Part shown: one piece after another, positions 8,165-16,160 of the stretch | Numbering within the stretch: the first letter of the stretch is position 1 | Layout: each line of letters opens with the position of its first letter | NCBI GenBank assembly: GCA_018242425.1 | Contig: JAFEBX010000011.1 | Location: 372,001 to 436,000 of the forward strand | From: Pseudomonadota bacterium | Lineage (GTDB): Bacteria; Pseudomonadota; Gammaproteobacteria; Xanthomonadales; Xanthomonadaceae | Reading direction: 5' to 3' | DNA: 64,000 nucleotides | The notes under the pieces: model-generated | Database searches by the model: none | Told to the model about the DNA's origin: nothing | The model's input: only the letters and a program-made list of their open reading frames with translations | Made by a program: the position numbers and the translations under genes

Positions 8165-10348
8165 ATGTCTTTGCCTCCCCGCACTTCACTCGCCGCCGCG
8201 ATCGCCGTCACCCTGCTGTTCGGTGCAACGGTCGACCATTCGTCCTATGCCGCCACCAGGAAACCGGGACACGCCATGCCTGCAGTCAGCTCCAATCCGT
8301 TCTTCCAGGACAGCACGCTCGAATTCGGCTTCCCGCAGTTCGACAAGATCAAGGCCGGTGATTTCGCCCCCGCCTTCGACCGCGGCATGGCCGAACAGAA
8401 GAAGGAAGTCGAGGCGATCGCCAACAACCCGGCCAAGCCGACCTTCGACAACACCATCCTGGCGATGGAGAAGAGCGGACGCATCCTGTCGCGCGCGACC
8501 TATGTGTTCTCCAACCTGACCGCCGCCAATACCAGCCCCGACCTCGACAAGCTCGACGCCGAGTATTCGCCCAGGTTCGCCGCGCACCGCGACAGCACCT
8601 ATCTCAACGGCAAGCTGTTCCAGCGCATCAAGACGCTGTACGACGAACGCGCCTCACTGGGACTCGATGCACAGGGCACGCGCCTGGTCGAGCGTTATTA
8701 CGAAGACTTCAAGCACGCCGGCGCCGACCTGACGCCGCAGCAGAAGGAACGCGTCAAGGCGATCAATGCCGAAGTCGCCGGCCTGCAGACCAAGCTCACG
8801 CAGAACGTGCTGGCCGAGGCCAATGCTTCGGCGGTGATCGTCGATTCGCGCGACCAACTCGCCGGCCTCACCGACGAACAGATCCAGGGCCTCGCAGACG
8901 ACGCCAAGGCGAAGGGCATGCCGGGCAAGTTCCGCATCGCGCTGGTCAATACCACCGGCCAACCACTGGAAGCACAGCTGGAAAATCGCGCGTTGCGCCA
9001 GAAACTCCACGAAGCCTCGGTCGTGCGCGGCAGCCGCGGCGGCGAATTCGACAATACCGCACCGATCTCGCGCCTGATGAAGCTGCGTGCCGAACGCGCC
9101 GCGATCATGGGCTATCCGGACTATGCCTCGTTCGCACTGGCTGATGAAACCGCGAAGAACCCGCAGGCGGTGAACGCGATGCTCGACAAGATCGCGCCGA
9201 TCGCGGTCGCCAACGCCCGCAAGGAAGGCGCGGTGCTGCAGGCGATGATCGACAAGGAACAGAAGGCCAAGGGCCAGCCGACGTTCAAGCTGGAACCGTG
9301 GGATTGGGCGTTCTACACCGAGAAGGTGCGCAAGGCCCAGTACGACTACGACGAAAACGAGATCAAGCCCTATCTCGAATTCAACAACGTGCTCAACAAC
9401 GGCGTGTTCTTCGCCGCGAACAAGCTGTATGGACTGACCTTCAAGCGTCGCACCGACCTGCCGGTCTACCAGGAAGACGTGCAGACCTACGATGTCTTCA
9501 ACGAGGACGGCAGCAAGCTCGCCATCATCATCGTCGACCCCTATGCCCGCGGCTCGAAGCAGGGTGGCGCATGGATGAGCTCCTACGTCGACCAATCCGA
9601 CCTGATGGGCACCAAGCCGGTGATCGCGTTCCACCTCAACGTCACCAAGCCGACCGCGGGCAAGCCGTCGCTGATGACCTGGGACGACGTCAATGGCGCC
9701 TTCCACGAATTCGGCCACGTGCTGCACGGCATGTTCTCGAACGTGAAGTATCCCTACTTCGCCGGCACCAATGTCCCGCGCGACTTCGTCGAATATCCGT
9801 CGCAGGTCAACGAGATGTGGATGGATGATCCGACCGTGCTCGCCAACTACGCAAAGCACTGGCAGACCGGCGAACCGTTGCCGAAGGCGCTGCTCGACAA
9901 GGTGATGGCGGCATCGAAGTTCAACGAAGGCTTCAAGACCACCGAATACCTCGGCGCCGCGATGCTCGACCAGAAGTGGCACCAGATCCCGGCCGCGTCG
10001 GTTCCGGAAGCCAGCGGCGTGATGGCCTACGAGGCGAAGTCGTTGAAGGATATCGGCCTCGACTACGCGCCGGTGCCGCCGCGCTATCGCACGCCGTACT
10101 TCAAGCACATCATGGAAGGCTACGCCGCCGGCTACTACGCCTACATCTGGTCGGAAGTGCTGGACGCCGACACCGCGAAATGGATCCACGACCACGGCGG
10201 CCTGACCCGCGCCAACGGCGACCGCTTCCGCTCGATGCTGTTGTCGCGCGGCGGCAGCGTCGATGCGATGGAACTGTTCGAGAAGTTCTACGGCGGCAAG
10301 CCGGACATCACGCCGTTGCTGGAACGTCGCGGGTTGACGAACAAGTAA
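8165..10348 (+). CDS. dcp: M3 family peptidyl-dipeptidase (Dcp-like), exported
   Basis: Zinc metallopeptidase of the thimet oligopeptidase family (727 aa from this start) that removes C-terminal dipeptides or cleaves short peptides. The zinc motif HEFGH lies at about 514-518 (FHEFGHVLHGMFS), with EYPSQVNEMW after it carrying the third ligand. The N-terminus MSLPPRTSLAAAIAVTLLFG looks like a signal peptide, suggesting a periplasmic location as in other xanthomonads. An in-frame ATG at 8135 would add ten residues ahead of the signal; the 8165 start gives a cleaner signal sequence. A strong hairpin follows the gene. Confidence 0.9.
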   Translation: MSLPPRTSLAAAIAVTLLFGATVDHSSYAATRKPGHAMPAVSSNPFFQDSTLEFGFPQFDKIKAGDFAPAFDRGMAEQKKEVEAIANNPAKPTFDNTILAMEKSGRILSRATYVFSNLTAANTSPDLDKLDAEYSPRFAAHRDSTYLNGKLFQRIKTLYDERASLGLDAQGTRLVERYYEDFKHAGADLTPQQKERVKAINAEVAGLQTKLTQNVLAEANASAVIVDSRDQLAGLTDEQIQGLADDAKAKGMPGKFRIALVNTTGQPLEAQLENRALRQKLHEASVVRGSRGGEFDNTAPISRLMKLRAERAAIMGYPDYASFALADETAKNPQAVNAMLDKIAPIAVANARKEGAVLQAMIDKEQKAKGQPTFKLEPWDWAFYTEKVRKAQYDYDENEIKPYLEFNNVLNNGVFFAANKLYGLTFKRRTDLPVYQEDVQTYDVFNEDGSKLAIIIVDPYARGSKQGGAWMSSYVDQSDLMGTKPVIAFHLNVTKPTAGKPSLMTWDDVNGAFHEFGHVLHGMFSNVKYPYFAGTNVPRDFVEYPSQVNEMWMDDPTVLANYAKHWQTGEPLPKALLDKVMAASKFNEGFKTTEYLGAAMLDQKWHQIPAASVPEASGVMAYEAKSLKDIGLDYAPVPPRYRTPYFKHIMEGYAAGYYAYIWSEVLDADTAKWIHDHGGLTRANGDRFRSMLLSRGGSVDAMELFEKFYGGKPDITPLLERRGLTNK

Positions 10349-10383
10349 GCGCGCCAAAGAGCTACAACACGCGCGTTCAGTGG

Positions 10384-10412
10384 GTGGCCAGCCCGGTAAG
10401 CGGGCTGGCCAC
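10384..10412 (+). terminator. Strong hairpin after M3 peptidase gene
   Basis: Perfect 12-bp stem GTGGCCAGCCCG/CGGGCTGGCCAC with a 5-nt loop, 36 bp past the stop codon. No T-run. It lies between two convergent genes and may serve both strands. Confidence 0.6.
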
Positions 10413-10487
10413 TCGCTGAGACAGCGCGCGCCTAGAATGCTGCGGGCGCATGGCCGGGCGATACGCTATCTGTGCGCTTCACCTTAA

Positions 10488-11318
10488 TTACTCGAACAAT
10501 CCGCGGTATTTCGGATTGAGATATTGCTGGAACACCAACAGCGGGACATCGGCGCGCTGGATGCCATCGGAATAACCGGCAACCTGGTACGGCGGGAACA
10601 CGAAGGTCAGGCCGATCAGCTTGCCCTCGGCATCGATCATCGGTTCGAATTCGGCAAACTCGCTGGCCGCGGGCTGGGTGCCGGACTCGACGATCGGCTC
10701 CATCCGCGCGATCGCCTTCGCGATGTCTTCAGGGGCCTGCTTGTCGTCCTCCATGCGCGTGCGGATCTGTCCGATCAGGGTTCCGCGCACGCTGTTGGAG
10801 ATGGCGACCCAACCGGCATCGCCATTGAGCAATTCCCGGGTGCTGATCAGGTTTCCGCCCTGCACATCCCAGAGGAAGCGCCGGATCAGCGGAGCGCCCT
10901 GCGCGCCGCCGCTGTAGAGGCTGCCGTCTGCGGCGATCGCGATCAGGCCGTGTGCCTGTGGCGCGATCTGGCGGAACTCGAGGCTCATGTCATAGGGAAT
11001 GCCTGCATCGCCGGCCTTGTGCGGCGCCGCGGCATCGACCAGGCGCTTGCGCGAGGCATCGGCATAGGCCTTGATCTCCTGCGCCAGTCCCGGCGGCAAT
11101 GCCACGCCCTTGGGATAGGTGATCCCGAGCAAGTAGGTGGGCGTGTGTTCGACCTGGTCCTGCAGGACCACCGGTGCGGTTGCCGTGGCGGATGTCGCCG
11201 CGCCATTGGCGGCGGGTGCATTCGCCGGCGATTCGCGCTTGCAGGAAGTGGCCAGAACAGCGATGCAGGCAAGCATCGCGACCATCAGCTTCGCGCGGGG
11301 AGGATCACACTTCGACAT
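10488..11318 (-). CDS. RsiV/DUF3298-type envelope protein
   Basis: A 276-aa exported protein. The N-terminus (MSKCDPPRAKLMVAMLACIAVLATSC) reads as a signal with a marginal lipobox ending in Cys, so it may be a lipoprotein. The rest matches the DUF4163/DUF3298 architecture of RsiV-like proteins: LLGITYPKG, MSLEFRQIAPQAHGLIAIAADG and a C-terminal VFPPYQVAGYSDG segment, which binds lysozyme in Bacillus RsiV. Here there is no adjacent sigma factor and no cytoplasmic anti-sigma part, so a signalling role is not supported. The ATG at 11318 overlaps the TGA of the upstream GNAT gene (TGATG), indicating translational coupling. Confidence 0.75.
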   Translation of the reverse strand: MSKCDPPRAKLMVAMLACIAVLATSCKRESPANAPAANGAATSATATAPVVLQDQVEHTPTYLLGITYPKGVALPPGLAQEIKAYADASRKRLVDAAAPHKAGDAGIPYDMSLEFRQIAPQAHGLIAIAADGSLYSGGAQGAPLIRRFLWDVQGGNLISTRELLNGDAGWVAISNSVRGTLIGQIRTRMEDDKQAPEDIAKAIARMEPIVESGTQPAASEFAEFEPMIDAEGKLIGLTFVFPPYQVAGYSDGIQRADVPLLVFQQYLNPKYRGLFE

Positions 11319-11593
11319 CACACTCTCAACGCGTCGTATTCGGGATGTCGTCGCATCCATGTGTCTGCGTAGGAACAGGCCGGATGCACCTTCAGCCCTT
11401 CGGCGCGCGCATAGTCCAGGCCTGCCTTGACCAGGTCCCCGGCAATGCCGCGGCCACCGATGGCCGGTGGCACGATGGTGTGGTCGATCGACAGGACATC
11501 GCCTTGTCGCGAATACTCGATGTATCCCTCATGGCCGTCGACCTTGGCAATGAATCTCCGGGTTTCCGGCACGTGGTGGATCGTGATCGTCAT
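11318..11593 (-). CDS. GNAT-like N-acetyltransferase (YjdJ-type, short)
   Basis: A 91-aa single-domain protein of the small GNAT-like group (COG2388 type): core strands RRFIAKVDGHEGYIEY and the acetyl-CoA loop GGRGIAGDLVKAGLDYARAEG, ending with CSYADTWMRRHPEY. Members are predicted acyltransferases of unknown substrate. I chose the ATG at 11593 (MTITIHH...) because the upstream extension is poor and a GGCAGG sequence precedes it. Its stop overlaps the start of the RsiV-like gene by one base. Confidence 0.85.
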   Translation of the reverse strand: MTITIHHVPETRRFIAKVDGHEGYIEYSRQGDVLSIDHTIVPPAIGGRGIAGDLVKAGLDYARAEGLKVHPACSYADTWMRRHPEYDALRV

Positions 11594-11783
11594 GGCGCAG
11601 CCTGCCCTGCCTTGCGTTGAATGAACCCCGTGGCGCCTCCCCATGTCGCCATTCAACTATTGTGCGTGAGCCAGCGGCCGACCGGTGTGAGTGTCGCGTG
11701 AAAATCGTATCGATCCAATGGCATAAGCGGATCGCGGTCGCTGCGCGTTAACATCGCGCGATCCAACTCCCAAGACGCCCGCC

Positions 11784-13547
11784 ATGCGCTTTCCCGTCCT
11801 GTCCTGCCTGGCCTTGTCCGCCGCATTTCCACTGATGGCGTCGGCGGGCGATCTCACCACCGTGTCGGAACGCAGCGGCTTCCTGCGCACCGGCCGCTAT
11901 GACGAAGTCATCGCGCTGTGCCGCGACTTCCAGGCGAAGTACCCCAAGGCGGTGCGTTGCTTCGATTTCGGCACCACGCCGGAGGGCCGGCCGATGAAAG
12001 CGCTGGCGATCTCGACATCCGGTGCTTTGACGCCCGAGGCCGCGCGCGCGAAGGCCCTGCCGGTGGTGCTGGCGCAAGGCGGCATCCACGCCGGCGAGAT
12101 CGACGGCAAGGACGCGGGATTCCTCGCCATCCGCGAGATGCTGCAGGGCAAGGCCGCGAAGGGCGCGCTCGATCGCGTGGTGCTGCTGTTCGTGCCGGTG
12201 TTCAACGTCGACGGTCACGAGAATTTCCGCGCATGGAATCGCCCCAACCAGCGTGGCCCCGAGGAAATGGGCTTCCGCGTAACCGCGCAACGCTACAACC
12301 TCAATCGCGACTACATGAAGGCCGACGCGCCGGAAATGCAGGCACTGCTGCGTCTCGACAACGCCTGGGATCCGCTGGTGGAAATCGACCTGCACGTCAC
12401 CGACGGCGCCAAGTTCCAGCACGACGTCTCGATCACCGGCGAACCGGTGAATTCCGGCGACATGGAATTGCGCAACGTCGGCCGCGCGGTGAAGAATGGA
12501 TTGATCGAGCGGCTGGCCGCGCAGGGCTCGCAGCCGGTCGACTTCTATCCATCGTTCGTCGAGGACGATGATCCGAAATCCGGTTTCATCGAGGGCCCGT
12601 CAACACCGCGCTTCTCGAACGGTTACTACCAGTTGCGGAATCGGGTCGGCATCCTGCTGGAAACGCATTCCTGGCGCACCTATCCCGAGCGCGTGCGCAT
12701 CACCCGCAACGGCATCGTCGACCTGGTCGAACTGACCGCCGCCAACGGCAAGCAGTGGCTGGCGGCCGCCCATGCCGCCGATCTGCGCGCGCGCAAGCTC
12801 GCGGGCACGCCGGTGGCGTTGAGCTATCGCACCACCGACGATGCCCGCATGATCGACTTCAAGGGCTATGCCTATGAACGCCGCAAGTCCGACATTTCCG
12901 GCGGCACGATGACCGAGTACGACGAGTCGAAGCCGCAGGTCTGGCGCATTCCGCTCAGGGACCACGTCGTTGCCGATACCGAAGTCGCCGCGCCACGCGC
13001 GGGCTATCTGGTGCCGGCGGCGTGGGCGACGGTCGTCGAACCGAAACTGAAGGCGCATGGCATCGAATACCGCAAGCTCGGCAAGGCCCTGTCGAATGCC
13101 GCGGTCGAAACCTTCCGCGCCGACAGCGCCAAGTTCTCCGCCAACTCGTTCGAAGGCCACCAGCCGCTGACGCTGACTGGCCACTGGGCGCCGGAGCATC
13201 GTGACCTGGTCGCCGGCGCGCTGTTCGTGCCGATCGCGCAATCGAAGTCGCGGTTGCTGATGGGCCTGCTGGAACCGCAGGCACCCGACGCGCTGGTCGC
13301 CTGGGGCGAAATGAACAATGCCTTCGAATCCAAGGAATACATGGAGGCCTACGTCGCCGAGCAGGAAGCGGTCAAAATGCTGGCGAAGGATCCGGCGCTG
13401 AAACAGGAATTCGAGCAACGCCTGAAGAACGATGCCGACTTCGCCAAGTCGCCGCGCGCGCGCCTCGATTTCTTCTATCGTCGCCACCCGGCATATGACC
13501 GGGGGCTGCGCCTGTATCCGGTCTACCGGACCGACGCGACGCCATGA
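11784..13547 (+). CDS. M14 family zinc carboxypeptidase, exported
   Basis: A 587-aa secreted peptidase with a signal peptide (MRFPVLSCLALSAAFPLMASA). Zinc ligands of the M14 family are visible: GGIHAGEIDG (H102, E105) and EIDLHVTDG (H204); YNLNRDYMK between them contributes substrate contacts. The C-terminal half (about 330-587) contains the extra beta domain found in this xanthomonad family. It probably digests peptides in the periplasm or outside the cell. Its TGA overlaps the ATG of the RNase gene (ATGA), making a three-gene unit with the barnase-type RNase and barstar. Confidence 0.88.
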   Translation: MRFPVLSCLALSAAFPLMASAGDLTTVSERSGFLRTGRYDEVIALCRDFQAKYPKAVRCFDFGTTPEGRPMKALAISTSGALTPEAARAKALPVVLAQGGIHAGEIDGKDAGFLAIREMLQGKAAKGALDRVVLLFVPVFNVDGHENFRAWNRPNQRGPEEMGFRVTAQRYNLNRDYMKADAPEMQALLRLDNAWDPLVEIDLHVTDGAKFQHDVSITGEPVNSGDMELRNVGRAVKNGLIERLAAQGSQPVDFYPSFVEDDDPKSGFIEGPSTPRFSNGYYQLRNRVGILLETHSWRTYPERVRITRNGIVDLVELTAANGKQWLAAAHAADLRARKLAGTPVALSYRTTDDARMIDFKGYAYERRKSDISGGTMTEYDESKPQVWRIPLRDHVVADTEVAAPRAGYLVPAAWATVVEPKLKAHGIEYRKLGKALSNAAVETFRADSAKFSANSFEGHQPLTLTGHWAPEHRDLVAGALFVPIAQSKSRLLMGLLEPQAPDALVAWGEMNNAFESKEYMEAYVAEQEAVKMLAKDPALKQEFEQRLKNDADFAKSPRARLDFFYRRHPAYDRGLRLYPVYRTDATP

Positions 13548-14041
13548 ACACGGCAAGCGCCAATCGCCGCCCGATCTGGCCATGGCTGGCGATCCTCGCC
13601 TTGCTGTTCTTCGGCATTTACTGGCGGAGCAGCCATCCTGGTGGTGCGCCCACCGGAGTCATCGCGCAGCAATCGACACCCTTCCCTGGCCGGACCACCG
13701 CCGATTCGCATCCGCTGGAGCCACTCTCGGGGCATGCGCACGAGACTGACGGCACTGCCGGCGCGAACGCGGGACTGCCGCCGGAAGCCCGCGACACCCT
13801 GCGCCTGATCGCACGCAATGGCCCGTTTCCCTATCGCCAGGATGGCGTGGTCTTCGGCAATCGCGAAGGCCTCCTGCCCGATCATCCCTACGGTTACTAC
13901 CACGAGTACACGGTGGTGACTCCGGGCGCGCCGACGCGCGGCACCCGCCGCATCATCACCGGTGGCACGCCCCCGGAAGTCTGGTACTACACCGACGACC
14001 ACTACCGCAGTTTCCGCCGCATCGATCCCTCTTCGTCATGA
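13544..14041 (+). CDS. Membrane-anchored barnase-type ribonuclease
   Basis: A 165-aa protein of the microbial guanyl-specific RNase N1/T1 (barnase) family. One hydrophobic segment (WPWLAILALLFFGIYW, about 12-27) follows a positively charged start, so the enzyme is probably exported and either anchored or released. The catalytic domain (about 78-160) shows the expected residues: Glu in YYHEYTVV (E121), Arg in GTRRIITGG (R135/R136), and His in YYTDDHYRSF (H153), matching barnase's Glu-Arg-His set and its TDHY motif. It overlaps the upstream M14 gene and the downstream barstar gene by 4 bp each, so all three are coupled. Confidence 0.88.
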   Translation: MNTASANRRPIWPWLAILALLFFGIYWRSSHPGGAPTGVIAQQSTPFPGRTTADSHPLEPLSGHAHETDGTAGANAGLPPEARDTLRLIARNGPFPYRQDGVVFGNREGLLPDHPYGYYHEYTVVTPGAPTRGTRRIITGGTPPEVWYYTDDHYRSFRRIDPSSS

Positions 14042-14436
14042 GCCTCCACGCCCCGCTGTTTCCGATGGACCTCGCCGTGCGCATCGACGCCGACGAACTT
14101 CCGCGCCTGCACGAGGATCTCGAACGCAACGGCCTGGCCTGCATCGACGTCTCGCTGCAGGGATGCCGCGACAAGGCCGAACTGATGGCGCGCATGGCCA
14201 GTGCGATGCGTTTTCCCGAGCCGCCGCCGTTCGGCGCCAACTGGGATGCGCTGGCCGACGCCCTGCGCGACCTCGGATGGTGGCCGGCCGATGGCTATGC
14301 ACTGGTGATCGACGCCCGCGGCTTCATCGACCACGTCCACGATCCGCTGATTCCGCAGCTCACCCGCGTGCTGCGCGACGCCCGCGCGTTCTGGCAGGAA
14401 GAAGACACCGCCTTCGTGCCCTTCTTCTTGCAGTAA
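14038..14436 (+). CDS. Barstar family RNase inhibitor
   Basis: A 132-aa cytoplasmic protein of the barstar family, the specific inhibitor of barnase-type RNases. The signature FGANWDALADALRDL (about 65-79) matches barstar's N-x-D-A-L-W-D segment, and ALVIDARGFID follows as the next strand. It overlaps the RNase stop (ATGA), so inhibitor and RNase are made together. It likely protects the cell from RNase that fails to be exported. It is convergent with selO, with an 18-bp gap. Confidence 0.88.
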   Translation: MSLHAPLFPMDLAVRIDADELPRLHEDLERNGLACIDVSLQGCRDKAELMARMASAMRFPEPPPFGANWDALADALRDLGWWPADGYALVIDARGFIDHVHDPLIPQLTRVLRDARAFWQEEDTAFVPFFLQ

Positions 14437-14454
14437 CAGCGCCTGCAGTAACGA

Positions 14455-16017
14455 TCACGAACTGCAGGACAGCATCGAACAGCCGGCACGATTGCGCGCC
14501 CACTCCGGGCGCTTGCCCGCGAAGTCCTCGCGCCCAGGCTGGTCGTCATAGGGGTGACGCATCACCTCCAGCAATTCGGTGATGCCCGATGGATCGCCCT
14601 GTTGCGCGCGTTCGATCGCGCGTTGCGCCAGCCAGTTGCGCAGGATGTATTTCGGATTGACCGCACGCATCCGCTCGCGGCGCGTGGTCGCGTCGAGCGG
14701 ATCATCGGCGAGGCGCTGGCGATAACGTTGCAACCACGCCTGCAACTGTCCCGCAGCGACGATGCGCTTCCCGGCATCGTAGTGGGCGTCATCGAAGGCA
14801 TCGCTGGCCAGTGCCTCCGCCGGGAGATCCGACAGCGTGCGGAACACCATCGTCATGTCGGCTTCGGCAGCCTGCATCCACGATTGCAGGTCGGCCATCA
14901 ACACCAGATCGTTGTCGCGACATTCGGCAAGACCGAGCTTTCCGGCGATATTGGCGCGCTCGGCCTCGGCGTACGTTTCGGCGAACGCATCGAGCCCTGC
15001 CTGCAACGGCGCCACGTCAGCGAACAATGGCGACAACGCCCGCGCCAGCTGCGTCAGGTTCCAGTAGGCGACGCGCGGCTGCCAGTCGTAGCGATAACGC
15101 CGTCCCTGCGCATCGGTGGTGTTGGGGGTGAAGTCGGGATCGTAATCGTCGATCCAGCCGTAGGGGCCGTAATCGATGGTGAGCCCGAGGATCGACATGT
15201 TGTCGGTATTGAGCACACCATGGACGAAGCCGACGCGCATCCAGCCGGCGACCAGTCGCGCGGTGCGCCGGCAGATCTCCGCGAACCAGTCGCCGACACG
15301 ATGTTCCGGCGACGATGCGTTCAATCCATGGAAATGGCGATCGATGGTGAAATCGACCAGCGCGCGCAGCAGATCGACTTCGCCGCGCGCGCTCGGCAAT
15401 TCGAAATGCCCGAAGCGCAGGAACGAGGGGGCGACACGGCACACCACGGCACCCGGCTCCATCTCCGGATGACCGTCGTAGAACATGTCGCGCAGCACGT
15501 CCTCGCCGGTCGCGACCAGGCTCAACGCGCGCGTGGTCGGGATACCGAGATGGTGCATCGCCTCGCTGCAGAGGAATTCGCGCACCGACGAACGCAATAC
15601 CGCGCGGCCATCGGCATGGCGCGAGTACGGCGTCTTGCCCGCGCCCTTGATCTGCAGCTCCCAGTCCTGCCCGTCACTGCCGGCGACAGTTCCGAGCATA
15701 ATCGCGCGGCCATCGCCCAATTGCCCGGCCCACTGCCCGAACTGGTGGCCCCCGTAGTTGGTGGCGTATGGCCGCATGCCCTCGAACAGGCGATTGCCGG
15801 CAAAGACTTCGGCGAACTCCGGGCTGGCGACCCCTTCGTCGTCGAAACCGAGAATCGCCGCCATTTCCGGCGAATGTGCCAGCAGCTTCGGTGCGGCCAC
15901 CGGCGTCGGCATCACCTCCGACCACAGCGCTCCACGCACTTCGCGCACGACGTTGCGGCTGTCGGGATCCCCGGGCAAACCCCGCGGAAAAGCGTTGTCG
16001 AAGTGCAGATTCACCAT
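14455..16017 (-). CDS. selO: Protein adenylyltransferase SelO (YdiU)
   Basis: Pseudokinase-fold enzyme (520 aa) that transfers AMP from ATP to protein Ser/Thr/Tyr residues (AMPylation), linked to redox stress. Visible family motifs: TNYGGHQFGQWAGQLGDGR, the SRHADGRAVLRSSVREFLCSE block, and HGVLNTDNMSILG with the metal-binding Asn and IDYGPYG Asp. The C-terminus ends MLSCSS, with Cys where eukaryotic SelO has selenocysteine. I chose the ATG at 16017 (MVNLHFDNAFPRGLPGD) to fit the family start; upstream in-frame codons overlap the deaD leader region. It is divergent from deaD. Confidence 0.94.
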   Translation of the reverse strand: MVNLHFDNAFPRGLPGDPDSRNVVREVRGALWSEVMPTPVAAPKLLAHSPEMAAILGFDDEGVASPEFAEVFAGNRLFEGMRPYATNYGGHQFGQWAGQLGDGRAIMLGTVAGSDGQDWELQIKGAGKTPYSRHADGRAVLRSSVREFLCSEAMHHLGIPTTRALSLVATGEDVLRDMFYDGHPEMEPGAVVCRVAPSFLRFGHFELPSARGEVDLLRALVDFTIDRHFHGLNASSPEHRVGDWFAEICRRTARLVAGWMRVGFVHGVLNTDNMSILGLTIDYGPYGWIDDYDPDFTPNTTDAQGRRYRYDWQPRVAYWNLTQLARALSPLFADVAPLQAGLDAFAETYAEAERANIAGKLGLAECRDNDLVLMADLQSWMQAAEADMTMVFRTLSDLPAEALASDAFDDAHYDAGKRIVAAGQLQAWLQRYRQRLADDPLDATTRRERMRAVNPKYILRNWLAQRAIERAQQGDPSGITELLEVMRHPYDDQPGREDFAGKRPEWARNRAGCSMLSCSS

Positions 16018-16160
16018 CAGGTCGCGCCAAATACCGTATATTCCATTCAGGGAAACTGGGGATGCCGCCCGCCACGCGCAAGAGCATCCCGGGCCGAAGG
16101 CCGGCCACTCGCGTACAATATGCGCCCCCATTTCCCGGCGCCCAACGCCCAGAGAGAGCC

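Noticed and set aside
10488..11318. Anti-sigma factor RsiV
   Set aside because: There is no neighbouring ECF sigma gene and no cytoplasmic anti-sigma domain before the signal sequence.
13544..14436. Contact-dependent or type VI toxin-immunity module
   Set aside because: The RNase has only its own hydrophobic anchor, with no CdiA, PAAR, VgrG or Rhs parts nearby; the classic secreted barnase/barstar reading is simpler.
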